In this document: positions 27,789 through 36,303 of the stretch, in pieces
How the letters are laid out: every line of letters begins with the position of its first letter
Position numbering within the stretch: position 1 is the stretch's first letter
From: Hirschia sp964352025
Lineage (GTDB): Bacteria > Pseudomonadota > Alphaproteobacteria > Caulobacterales > Hyphomonadaceae
Reading direction: 5' to 3'
DNA: 64,000 bases
NCBI GenBank assembly: GCA_964352025.1
Contig: CAYGPZ010000005.1
Coordinates: 1-64,000, forward strand
Position numbers and translations under genes: made by a program
The notes under the pieces: model-generated
Database searches by the model: none
What the model was told of the DNA's origin: nothing
What the model saw: only the letters and a program-made list of their open reading frames with translations

Positions 27789-29312
27789 TCAGGAGATAGC
27801 TTTCATTTCTTTCAACATCATTTCATGTGATCGCGGGATCATAGCTATTTCACTACGCACAGCTTGAGCAAGATTTTGCAAATAGCCGATATATTTTTTT
27901 GCGGTTTCAGGTTCTGCGGCGAATTTTGAATATTCAAATTCAAACCCCTGCCCAACAAGGACTTGAAACCAACTATCGTGGCCAAATAGCGCATGTTCTG
28001 GAAGATCAACCCAGCCCGTTTCATTTAATTCGTTTAATTTATTTTGCAATGAATTGGGCAATTTGCAGGTTTTTCTATCAAGCCAAAAGCTGTCTGTATT
28101 CCGGCTATTGACTACATAATGCAACATTAGAAAATCACGGATTTCATCAGTTTCTTCACACCAGTCAGCATTAAATGACTCACGCTTTTCAGATAAATCC
28201 CCATTCCCCTCAAACATTTGTCTAAGCTTCATCGCATAATGACAGATGAGGTGAATACTTGTTGATTCCAACGGCTCCAAGAATCCTGCCGAAAGACCTA
28301 TTGCGGCACAATTCTTATACCAGGGTCTCCTTAAACGTCCCGTTCTAAATGGAATACACCGTGTCTCTGTGATGGGCTCCCCCTCAAGTCCTGCGAGCAA
28401 CCGAGAATTAGCCCCATCATCCGTCAAATAGTCTGAGCAATAGACAATACCGTTACCTGTGCGATTTTGTAATTCTATTTCCCAACGCCACCCAGCATCA
28501 TGCGCAACAGATCGGGTGTATAGTCGAGGAGGTGTTGTTCGTCGCGACTGTACAGCTATTGCACGGTTACAGGGGAGGAACTCAGACCAATCTTCAAACT
28601 CACCCCCCAGCGTTTTGCGCGAGATCACGCCGGACATACCAGAACAATCTATAAACAAGTCCGCCTGCAATCGCTCACCATCTTCGGTAATGAGAGCCGA
28701 AACTCCTTCTTCATCGCATTCTACATCAACCACATGCCGAGCTAAGTGTTTCACTCCATTTTTTATTGCCTTCTGTTTCAATAATTGCGCAAGCAGAGCG
28801 GCGTCAAAATGAAGTGCATAACTCAACTCACTCAATGGATAATATAATTTTCCATCGTCGCCTTTTGGCCGAGAGACAATACGTGAAAACTTATTTGCGT
28901 ATGCTGCGACAATTGAAGGTGTAAAAGAAGTGAGGTCCCGGCTCGTAAAATATTTAGCACTTCTAAGCCACACTTGGAAGAATTGAAAATCATTCAGATT
29001 CTTTCCCATATTGCCAAAGCCATGCATATATTTTTCGCCCTGCTTCGACCAATTTTCAAACTCAATACCATACTTAAAAGTCGCGTCGGCTTTAGCTATT
29101 AGATCCCTATCGCTGATCCCTACGAATTCAAGCATTTCATACAAAGTAGGTATACTTGCCTCGCCAACACCAATTGTCTGAATCTGAGCAGTATCAACCA
29201 CAGTTACCGAATGGCTCTCAACATCTTTTACGGCCGCAAAAACAGCGGCACTCACCCACCCAGCAGTTCCTCCTCCTAGTATAATTATTCGTTTTGAATC
29301 TTCTTGAGACAT
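27789..29312 (-). CDS. Flavin-dependent tryptophan-halogenase family protein 2
   Basis: About 507 residues, a paralogue of the protein at 20002-21606. It has the FAD motif GGGTAGW, the catalytic-type Lys in ATFKYGIEF (near 80), and GFLEPLESTSIHLI with the conserved Glu. The family motif WxWxIP is altered to WRWEIE, with Glu in place of Pro, so it is a divergent copy. The second of two adjacent ATGs is preferred because GAGG is then 5 bases upstream. It lies divergently to the TonB receptor gene and shares its control region with two regulon elements. Substrate and even halogenating activity are unproven. Confidence 0.85.
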   Translation of the reverse strand: MSQEDSKRIIILGGGTAGWVSAAVFAAVKDVESHSVTVVDTAQIQTIGVGEASIPTLYEMLEFVGISDRDLIAKADATFKYGIEFENWSKQGEKYMHGFGNMGKNLNDFQFFQVWLRSAKYFTSRDLTSFTPSIVAAYANKFSRIVSRPKGDDGKLYYPLSELSYALHFDAALLAQLLKQKAIKNGVKHLARHVVDVECDEEGVSALITEDGERLQADLFIDCSGMSGVISRKTLGGEFEDWSEFLPCNRAIAVQSRRTTPPRLYTRSVAHDAGWRWEIELQNRTGNGIVYCSDYLTDDGANSRLLAGLEGEPITETRCIPFRTGRLRRPWYKNCAAIGLSAGFLEPLESTSIHLICHYAMKLRQMFEGNGDLSEKRESFNADWCEETDEIRDFLMLHYVVNSRNTDSFWLDRKTCKLPNSLQNKLNELNETGWVDLPEHALFGHDSWFQVLVGQGFEFEYSKFAAEPETAKKYIGYLQNLAQAVRSEIAMIPRSHEMMLKEMKAIS

Positions 29313-29427
29313 CATTTCCTCAAACTGGGTTTTACATTGCCTAACCCCTCAATCATTCAAGCGATTTCCAGGTGAGCTAGCGCTCCAATTATTGCGATCT
29401 GTTTTGGCATCCACAATCCACACAAAC

Positions 29428-29442
29428 ACGTAACCTGTCAAT
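29428..29442 (-). promoter_or_regulatory. Regulon element, copy 4 (halogenase 2 / TonB receptor)
   Basis: Plus-strand ACGTAACCTGTCAAT, whose complement ATTGACAGGTTACGT differs from the consensus at few positions. It lies exactly 42 bases from copy 5 in the same orientation, which is four helical turns, so two bound dimers would sit on one face of the DNA. Confidence 0.5.
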
Positions 29443-29469
29443 TTGTTGACTGATCCAAATAATTTTGAT

Positions 29470-29484
29470 AGGTAACATGTCAAT
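29470..29484 (-). promoter_or_regulatory. Regulon element, copy 5 (halogenase 2 / TonB receptor)
   Basis: Plus-strand AGGTAACATGTCAAT, the exact reverse complement of copy 3. It is about 90 bases upstream of the TonB receptor start and 158 bases upstream of the halogenase start, in the shared divergent region. Confidence 0.6.
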
Positions 29485-29575
29485 TCTCGCATATATGATG
29501 AGAATATATCGGGGATGATCATGAAAAGAAACGCCAAATAAAGGCGATACATTGACTCGGGAGGAAACATTAAAC

Positions 29576-32500
29576 ATGTCAAATATTAAGAAGAAATTTT
29601 TACATGGGACCGCAATAGTTGCAGCAATGGGTGTTATCAGCACCCCAACGGCTATAGCTCAGAACGAAAACGCTGAAGCAGACAAAAAAATGCTCGATGT
29701 TGTCGTTGTCACAGGTATTAAACGCAGTCTCAGTGACTCAATTGCAGACAAACGGACATCTGGCAAAATTGTTGATACAATCAATGCTGAAGATATTGGC
29801 CGCTCTACTGACCAAAACATTGCGGAAGCCCTGAACCGCGTATCCGGTGTAAGTATGTCGACACGAGATGGTGAAGGAACAACCATTTCTGTGCGTGGTG
29901 CGAATGCAGACCAAACAGTCGTTACACTCAACGGCTCTGCACTTGGTTCGACCGGCTTTTCCCAAGGTGTCGATTTATCTTCTTACTCAGCTGATATTCT
30001 CTCAAAAGTCGAGGTCATCAAGACACCGTCTGCAGATGATGAAGAAGGTTCACTAGCGGCGGTCGTAAACCTCATCACACGCAAACCGCTTGAAGTAGAG
30101 GAAGATATTCGTACCTTTACCGCACAAGGAAGGTATAACGATCAGGCAGATTCTACTGATTATAAGCTTAGCGGAACAGTTTCTCAAAAATTCCTAAATG
30201 ATCGACTGGGTGTCATTGCCACCGCCTATGACGAAACAAATACGATTCGGCGCGATGAAATCTTTTTCGAAAACTACAACGTTTACGGCTCTAGCTTTTT
30301 TACCGACCAGAACGGCAATGCGTTTGGTGCCCAAGACGCAATTGATGTAGAAACACAACGAGCCGCACAATTTAATCGCGCAAGCGCATATGAAGGCGTA
30401 ACCGGATTAAGGGCTGGTGAAGGTATCTATCAACATGTCGGTCAAGGTATTGCGCCAACCACATCAGGATACGAACTCAACAGAAACAAATGGCACCGCC
30501 AGGGAATTAACTTAGCAACTCAGTATGAGTTCACTGACAAAACTGATTTTACTCTAAATCTAACGTACAATCGTCAAGAGTTTAAAGACTCTATGGACGG
30601 TGTTGCATCCTACTTAGGAACAGACCACGGACACGTAGACAGTATTCGCCACCCTATTCTGACACCTGGTTTTGATGACCGTACAATAGCGTATGATGGA
30701 AACCCAGTTGAGTTGGGTGGTACTGTAGCAACACTTGGTGATCCGGTCACAAACCCTACAGCAAACGATGGATTACTTTGGACAGATCCAGTTCATCAAT
30801 GGCGAACTCTGGATACAAGCACTAATACTTGGACCAAATTTACAACAAGAAATGGTCTTGGTGGTACGCGTGCTTCCATCAACAATTACAAAAACGAAAA
30901 CTACCTAGTAAGTGGTGAACTCAATCACGAGTTCACAGATTCCTTTAGAACAACTATCGGTGCTTCGATCGCAAAATCGGAACAAACACCAGAGCGCGAA
31001 ATTTTCTTAACCGCAGATAGAGATAGAGTTATCGGAAGATGGAACCTTCACCACGTTCCCGCGGAATTAATTCAACCTACCGGTTATGATTGTGAAGATT
31101 CAAACAGTTGTCGTTTGATAGCAGGAACTTCAACACCGTTCTTGGGAAACCTTGTCGAACTTCAACCAGATTCAAATGACCTATGGGATAACATCGGAAA
31201 AACAGGTTTTAACCCTGACGATCTGGCATCACACACACTAGAATCCATTTCTTCTACATTTACAGAAGTTATAGATGAAAACACGGTCGTATTTGCAGAC
31301 TTTGACTGGGATACAAATTTTGCCGGTCTTAAAAGTATTGAATTTGGTGGGAAGTACACAAAGCGCGAAAAACATGTCGACGATCAGGTTGGAACGCCGC
31401 GTGCAGGCGAAGACCTAATTGAGGGTGTTAGCTCCTTTACCGGAGATCCAATCTTTTTTGATCCGAACAATTTGTCTCTCATACCTGTGACAAATTTTTC
31501 ATCGGGACCACTAGATGCAGATGGTTTCCTAGAAGGTCTAGATACTCCACGTGACAATGTAACGGATGGTTGGGAAACATTTGACCCAGTCGCTGCGTTT
31601 GAAACAGTTACAGTCGGTGACCGTGAATTTAACGTTGATCGCACTCAGACAAGAGGGGCAGAGTTCGAAAACTTTGCAGCTTACCTAAAAACAAATTTCT
31701 CTTACCTTGATGACCGTCTAAGCGGTGATATCGGTGTGCGGTACGTAAAGACCGAAGTTCAAACCACAAGTTTTGCTGGAGCTAGGTTTGCTTTTGACAG
31801 TCAAGGTCAAGGTCGCGTTCTCGATCCAATTTTCCTACACAATTTGCGTTCGTCAGATCAAAACAATACATGTCCAGTTCTCTCTGAAACTCCCAGCCCA
31901 CTGGCATTCGGAGAAAACTCCATTTATTGGAACCCTCTAACAACGGATCCAAATGTAGATCCAACAAACACAAACGAGCCACGAAACTACGATGTAAACG
32001 CATTTAGAGAGCGCAATCGTCAGGCTCGTATCGATGGTTTAGGGACTGCTCCTGCTGTGCCAGGAGGCATATGTTACGACCCTATTCTTGAAGCAGGCAT
32101 GATCGAACAATCATTCCATGACAGAAACCTCATTCGGTATTCAGACCTATCTACTGAACAATTTGGAGACATTGGAGGAAATGAGCTACCTGATCGCAGC
32201 AAGTTGGGATTGGCAGCCGCAGACTCGCACGAATATGAAGTATTTCTTCCAAACTTGAACTTGAGTTATGATGTTACCGATAGTCTTAAAGCGCGTTTTT
32301 CAGCCTATCGAACAATGTCACGGCCTCCCATTGATAATCTTCGTGCTGGATTTGTAATGAATGAAGGCACTTTAAGTGATGGAACCGGAAATTTCCGTCC
32401 ATCATCCGAAATAGATCTTTATGGAGCACAAGTTAATCCTCTAAAAGCAGACAACTTAGACTTGTCATTGGAATGGTACTTTCAGGACGATGCGCTTCTA

Positions 32501-33334
32501 TCTGTAAGCCTATTCCAGAAAGATATCCAAGATATTGTAGAAGTCACAGACTCTCGCTGGTTTGTAGGTGACCTACGTCGAATTGCCGACGATCCAGAAA
32601 ACGCGATCATCGATGGAAGTCGTTTCACTTCGTCTGATGGCGTAACGACTGACCTTCTATTAAACTCTAGTGCAGATTTATCTGCCCAACCGGATATTGC
32701 CAATTGTATGCCTCGTCGCCTCCTCGGCGAAGGATCTATTATTGCGGCTGAGCCTTGGCTATATGATGGAGAAGCTCGCTTCCTATGTAACGAATACAAT
32801 GTGCGTAGAAGTCAAAATGCTGAATCCGCAAGCGTCAGTGGTGTCGAACTACAATATGCGCAAAATTATAGCTTCTTACCAGGGTTACTATCTGGGCTTG
32901 GTGTTGCTGCCAACTACACTTACCAGGATGGTTCTTTCGATGGATCAGGTTTCCCAATTCCGGGCACCCCTCCTCACTCTTACAACGTGACTGGATACTG
33001 GCAACAAGAGGGACACCAAGTTCGTCTGGCATATTCTGGAACAAGTGATTCACTCGTAAATCGTTCATTCTTGGCCGGCGCTGAATGGTTGGAAGGTCGT
33101 CAAACACTTGACCTCTCTGCAGCCTATGAATTGAGCGACAACTTCTTACTCACTTTTGAAGCACAGAACCTAACTGATGCTCCAGTACGCACATATTACA
33201 CGAGTCGTTTCCTTGTCGTAGACGGAGAAACCTTTGATGAAGGATCAGCTTTTGATGATGCTCCAAGTCATCGGACATTGCGTGAATACAATACGGGACG
33301 AATATTCCGTCTTGGACTACGCGCTAATTTCTAG
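29576..33334 (+). CDS. TonB-dependent receptor
   Basis: A 1252-residue outer-membrane receptor. An N-terminal signal peptide ends at PTAIAQ; a TonB-box-like DVVVVTG follows near residue 43; the plug contains GRSTDQNIAEALNRVSGVS and ISVRGANADQTVVTLNG; the barrel ends RIFRLGLRANF with the terminal Phe. It is longer than siderophore receptors (about 700-800) and fits the large receptors seen in carbohydrate and organic-matter uptake loci of alpha- and gammaproteobacteria. The ATG at 29576 is preferred over an upstream TTG; GGAGG precedes it by 11 bases. It presumably imports the island's substrate across the outer membrane. Confidence 0.94.
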   Translation: MSNIKKKFLHGTAIVAAMGVISTPTAIAQNENAEADKKMLDVVVVTGIKRSLSDSIADKRTSGKIVDTINAEDIGRSTDQNIAEALNRVSGVSMSTRDGEGTTISVRGANADQTVVTLNGSALGSTGFSQGVDLSSYSADILSKVEVIKTPSADDEEGSLAAVVNLITRKPLEVEEDIRTFTAQGRYNDQADSTDYKLSGTVSQKFLNDRLGVIATAYDETNTIRRDEIFFENYNVYGSSFFTDQNGNAFGAQDAIDVETQRAAQFNRASAYEGVTGLRAGEGIYQHVGQGIAPTTSGYELNRNKWHRQGINLATQYEFTDKTDFTLNLTYNRQEFKDSMDGVASYLGTDHGHVDSIRHPILTPGFDDRTIAYDGNPVELGGTVATLGDPVTNPTANDGLLWTDPVHQWRTLDTSTNTWTKFTTRNGLGGTRASINNYKNENYLVSGELNHEFTDSFRTTIGASIAKSEQTPEREIFLTADRDRVIGRWNLHHVPAELIQPTGYDCEDSNSCRLIAGTSTPFLGNLVELQPDSNDLWDNIGKTGFNPDDLASHTLESISSTFTEVIDENTVVFADFDWDTNFAGLKSIEFGGKYTKREKHVDDQVGTPRAGEDLIEGVSSFTGDPIFFDPNNLSLIPVTNFSSGPLDADGFLEGLDTPRDNVTDGWETFDPVAAFETVTVGDREFNVDRTQTRGAEFENFAAYLKTNFSYLDDRLSGDIGVRYVKTEVQTTSFAGARFAFDSQGQGRVLDPIFLHNLRSSDQNNTCPVLSETPSPLAFGENSIYWNPLTTDPNVDPTNTNEPRNYDVNAFRERNRQARIDGLGTAPAVPGGICYDPILEAGMIEQSFHDRNLIRYSDLSTEQFGDIGGNELPDRSKLGLAAADSHEYEVFLPNLNLSYDVTDSLKARFSAYRTMSRPPIDNLRAGFVMNEGTLSDGTGNFRPSSEIDLYGAQVNPLKADNLDLSLEWYFQDDALLSVSLFQKDIQDIVEVTDSRWFVGDLRRIADDPENAIIDGSRFTSSDGVTTDLLLNSSADLSAQPDIANCMPRRLLGEGSIIAAEPWLYDGEARFLCNEYNVRRSQNAESASVSGVELQYAQNYSFLPGLLSGLGVAANYTYQDGSFDGSGFPIPGTPPHSYNVTGYWQQEGHQVRLAYSGTSDSLVNRSFLAGAEWLEGRQTLDLSAAYELSDNFLLTFEAQNLTDAPVRTYYTSRFLVVDGETFDEGSAFDDAPSHRTLREYNTGRIFRLGLRANF

Positions 33335-33377
33335 CTGATAAATAGATTGAAATTTCCCTGTTTCAATCACTTCCATG

Positions 33378-33411
33378 TGCAGCGGTTACCCTCCCTAACC
33401 GCTGCATTTTT
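33378..33411 (+). terminator. Intrinsic terminator of the TonB receptor gene
   Basis: TGCAGCGGTTA (33378-33388) pairs with TAACCGCTGCA (33396-33406), an 11-base perfect stem with a 7-base loop, followed by TTTTT. It lies 44 bases after the receptor stop. Confidence 0.9.
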
Positions 33412-33501
33412 AAATTCAGAGATGATATTGAAAAGACCAATTGGTAATGACAAATTTTGTATCTAGTTCAATAAATCTCTTTATAGACACACAATGGTCA
33501 T

Positions 33502-33539
33502 TATGACATGTTACATGTTTAATGTTGTTGAAATATAAT
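33502..33539 (+). promoter_or_regulatory. Promoter with regulon element copy 6 (cytochrome operon)
   Basis: TATGACATGTTACAT at 33502-33516 matches the consensus at 13 of 15 positions. TTACAT (33511-33516), 17 bases, TATAAT (33534-33539) is a plausible promoter in which the element overlaps the -35. The cytochrome c start codon is 64 bases further on. Confidence 0.6.
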
Positions 33540-33602
33540 GCTATATGTACATGATTATAATACAAAAAAATGACCCAGGTTAAGACTTAAAGGTAGTTAG
33601 AA

Positions 33603-34106
33603 ATGAAATCTATGTCACGTTTCCATCCTGCATATTCCATGAAAAATATACTTACTGCCGCAGCAATAGGTCTCCTGACCTGCACTGCCCCAAACGCAAT
33701 AGCTGAAGACATAACTCTTGAAAAAGCTCAATCCGCCGTCGAAGCACGCCAGAAAAATTTCAAATCAATGGAAGACCTTTTAAAGCCTCTTATTGGTATG
33801 GCGCGTGGTAAATCTGACATGGATGCAAGTATTGTCACATCTAATGCACAAGAATTAGCAAAAGCTGCCCAGAGTATAGAAGAATTATATGCGCTGGATA
33901 CAGGTGGATTTGAGATTAAAAACCGTTCAGATGAAAAAATCTGGTCTGACTTAGAAAACTTCCTGTCCCTAAGTAAAAATCTGGAAACAGCAGCGATGGC
34001 ACTCGAAACCGCTGGACAGACCGGCGATACCAAAAAAATAAAAAAAGCGATTATGGCGGTTGGAAAATCGTGTAAGTCCTGTCACACCGAATACCGAACC
34101 GAATAA
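33603..34106 (+). CDS. Class II-type cytochrome c (c'/c556-like)
   Basis: A 167-residue exported protein: a signal peptide of about 35 residues ending NAIAED, a helix-rich body and a single CKSCH heme motif only about 8 residues from the C-terminus, as in four-helix-bundle cytochromes c' and c556. It would be a periplasmic electron carrier. AAAGG stands 9 bases before the ATG. It is 11 bases upstream of the membrane cytochrome b gene and probably exchanges electrons with it. Confidence 0.88.
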   Translation: MKSMSRFHPAYSMKNILTAAAIGLLTCTAPNAIAEDITLEKAQSAVEARQKNFKSMEDLLKPLIGMARGKSDMDASIVTSNAQELAKAAQSIEELYALDTGGFEIKNRSDEKIWSDLENFLSLSKNLETAAMALETAGQTGDTKKIKKAIMAVGKSCKSCHTEYRTE

Positions 34107-34117
34107 AAGTTTTGGCG

Positions 34118-34852
34118 ATGACTGACTTTCAAAAAAGTGACAAAGACAAATCGAACCATAATAATAAACGCCTAGTATGGGACATCCCTACTAGGCTGTT
34201 TCATTGGTTACTTGTCGGCAGCATTGCTGCCTCTTGGGCAACTGCAAAAGTCGGCATTGACTGGACGGAAATTCATTTCCTTCTAGGCTACTGGACCGCA
34301 GGCCTCATACTTTTCCGAATTGTCTGGGGATTTATTGGCCCTAAACATGCGCGTTTTTCCAACTTTTTTCCTTCTCCGAAAAAGCTCCAATCATACTTAA
34401 AAGACGTCTTAAAGCGGGACAGCAAACCATCTGTAGGCCACAATCCTATTGGCGCATTCATGGTTTTTGCACTCCTGGCGATATTGGGAATTCAGGTTGC
34501 AACCGGTCTTTTTGCATCAGATGACATATTTTTCGATGGTCCATTTAAACCAGCTGTGGACGACAAGACATCTGAGCAACTAACACGCATACACAATTTC
34601 AATTTCGATATACTTCTAATACTCATCGCAATACATATTCTCGCGATTATTGCTTACCTTGGGTATAAGAAGCAAAACCTCATTTTGCCAATGATTACAG
34701 GCAAGAAGAAAGCTTCAATTGTCCCCAAACAAGAAGCTATCGCTAGTTCTCGCTTCTTGCTCGCGATTATAGCTGCTTTTGTTATTGCTATAATTATTTG
34801 GGCTGCACTTACATATGGAACACCCGCTCCATCTGAAGATGATTTCTTCTAA
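34118..34852 (+). CDS. Cytochrome b561-like membrane protein
   Basis: A 244-residue protein of the Ni/Fe-hydrogenase b-type cytochrome/b561 family. Candidate heme-ligand His are in TRLFHWLLVG, GHNPIGAFMV and the IHNFNFDILLILIAIHILA segment. Four to five membrane segments are visible, plus a last one near residues 212-232. It would connect periplasmic cytochrome c with the quinone pool. The start at 34118 is ATG; a frame extension of two codons begins with TTG. It is the second gene of a two-gene unit with the cytochrome c. Confidence 0.9.
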   Translation: MTDFQKSDKDKSNHNNKRLVWDIPTRLFHWLLVGSIAASWATAKVGIDWTEIHFLLGYWTAGLILFRIVWGFIGPKHARFSNFFPSPKKLQSYLKDVLKRDSKPSVGHNPIGAFMVFALLAILGIQVATGLFASDDIFFDGPFKPAVDDKTSEQLTRIHNFNFDILLILIAIHILAIIAYLGYKKQNLILPMITGKKKASIVPKQEAIASSRFLLAIIAAFVIAIIIWAALTYGTPAPSEDDFF

Positions 34853-34886
34853 ACGAATTCAACAAAATGTGATCAGCGTGAGACAA

Positions 34887-34934
34887 ATTAACATGTTACC
34901 TTGCATTGACACTTTCCGGCAGTTTTTTTACTTA
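34887..34934 (+). promoter_or_regulatory. Regulon element copy 7 and promoter of the DUF1552/DUF1592 pair
   Basis: ATTAACATGTTACCT at 34887-34901 has one mismatch to copy 3; its centre TAACATGTTA is a perfect palindrome. TTGACA follows at 34906-34911 with TACTTA 17 bases further (34929-34934). Here the element lies just upstream of the -35 and not over it, so its effect may be activation or looping and not simple occlusion. Confidence 0.55.
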
Positions 34935-35007
34935 TAAAGCCGAAAACGTATCACAACTATTCTGCTTTTAACCAGCAGGCCCAATAGCCTTTTCAGGATT
35001 GCTCATC

Positions 35008-36303
35008 ATGGCAAATATCATCAGATCCCACACCTTGAATCGCAGAATGCTACTCCGCGGATTAGGTGGAGCAGCAGTCGCCTTACCTTGGCTAGAAGCA
35101 ATGGCGGATACACCTCAAAAAAACACGTCACCAGCCCAACGCATGGTATGTGTTGGATTGGCCTATGGCTTTGTACCACATAAGTTTTTTCCAAAAGAAA
35201 CTGGAAGCAACTATACGCTCTCACCCCTTCTTAAAAACCTATCCAGTTTGAAAGATCATTTTACGGTATTCTCGGGACTAGACCATGGAGAAAACGGTAT
35301 TGGGGGGCATCTTGGAACTCACGCTTTTTTATCGGGTATTATAGACACTCATTCAAAACATTTTGAAAATCGAAATGTCACCGTCGATCAAATTGCGGCC
35401 GACTTTATAGGCGCAAGTACGAGATATCCATCTTTACAATTCTCTCCTAAATCCCAAGATGACTGGAAAATGTCGTGGACAAAATCAGGCGTAGGCATGA
35501 TGCCCATGGAGAGTCTGAAAGACATTTATAATCTACTTTTCAGCCAAGAAGATAAGAGCAATATCGCCTTTCATAGCCAACGGTTCGGACACCGCCTCTC
35601 CGTTCTGGATGTTGTCAGTGAAGATGCAAAAAAATTACAAGCAAAACTGGGGGCGACAGATAAAGAAAAACTGGACCAATATTTTACGTCCATTCGTTAT
35701 CTGGAAAAGAGAATTGAACAATCTGAAGCTTGGCTACACGTAAAAAAACCTCATGTAGATTACGAATTACCCTACAATCCTGACGGTATGAATTACAAAG
35801 ATCGCCTGCCCATCTTCTACGATTTAATGGCCTTGGCTCTGCAAACAGACCAAACCAGAGTCATTAGTCTGGAATTGTCTGACCTGGGCTCAAATCTGGG
35901 TGGTTTCAATATTTCAAGCATTTATCACCTTCTCTCTCACCATGGAAAAGTTGAAAGCACGCTTTCAGAACTCAATGTTGTCGAAACTTACCAAATGCAA
36001 TCTTTTGGACGTTTTCTAGAAAACTTAAAATCCATCAAAGAACCAGACGATCGAACGCTTCTTGATTCCACAATGTGTTTAATTGGAAGTGGTTTAGGAA
36101 ATGCGTCATCTCATTCGAACAAAAAACTCCCTTTATTGCTCGCCGGAGGTGGATTTAAACATGGTCAGCATCTGGCATATGGCCAAGATTCCAAACATAC
36201 GCCGGCCACAAACCTTTATCTTTCAATGCTAAACCGCTTTGGGGTCGAACAAGATGAATTCAACCTTTCAACAGGCACGCTGACTGGTTTGGAGTTCGCA
36301 TAA
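35008..36303 (+). CDS. DUF1552 protein, exported
   Basis: About 431 residues. The N-terminus has HTLNRRMLLRGLGGAAVALPW, a Tat-like twin-Arg signal region characteristic of DUF1552 proteins. The family also shows the RMVCVGLAYGFVPHKFFP stretch, FSGLDHGENGIGGHLGTHAF and a late LLLAGGGFKHGQHL. DUF1552 belongs near alkaline-phosphatase/sulfatase-like folds in planctomycetes and proteobacteria, but no activity is established. The start at 35008 has AGGA 9 bases upstream. The stop overlaps the start of the DUF1592 gene (TAATG), and the two families nearly always occur as a pair. Confidence 0.88.
   Translation: MANIIRSHTLNRRMLLRGLGGAAVALPWLEAMADTPQKNTSPAQRMVCVGLAYGFVPHKFFPKETGSNYTLSPLLKNLSSLKDHFTVFSGLDHGENGIGGHLGTHAFLSGIIDTHSKHFENRNVTVDQIAADFIGASTRYPSLQFSPKSQDDWKMSWTKSGVGMMPMESLKDIYNLLFSQEDKSNIAFHSQRFGHRLSVLDVVSEDAKKLQAKLGATDKEKLDQYFTSIRYLEKRIEQSEAWLHVKKPHVDYELPYNPDGMNYKDRLPIFYDLMALALQTDQTRVISLELSDLGSNLGGFNISSIYHLLSHHGKVESTLSELNVVETYQMQSFGRFLENLKSIKEPDDRTLLDSTMCLIGSGLGNASSHSNKKLPLLLAGGGFKHGQHLAYGQDSKHTPATNLYLSMLNRFGVEQDEFNLSTGTLTGLEFA

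Noticed and set aside
20002..29312. Pyrrolnitrin- or indolocarbazole-type biosynthesis cluster
   Set aside because: No partner biosynthetic genes are present; the neighbours are uptake and catabolic genes and a TonB receptor.
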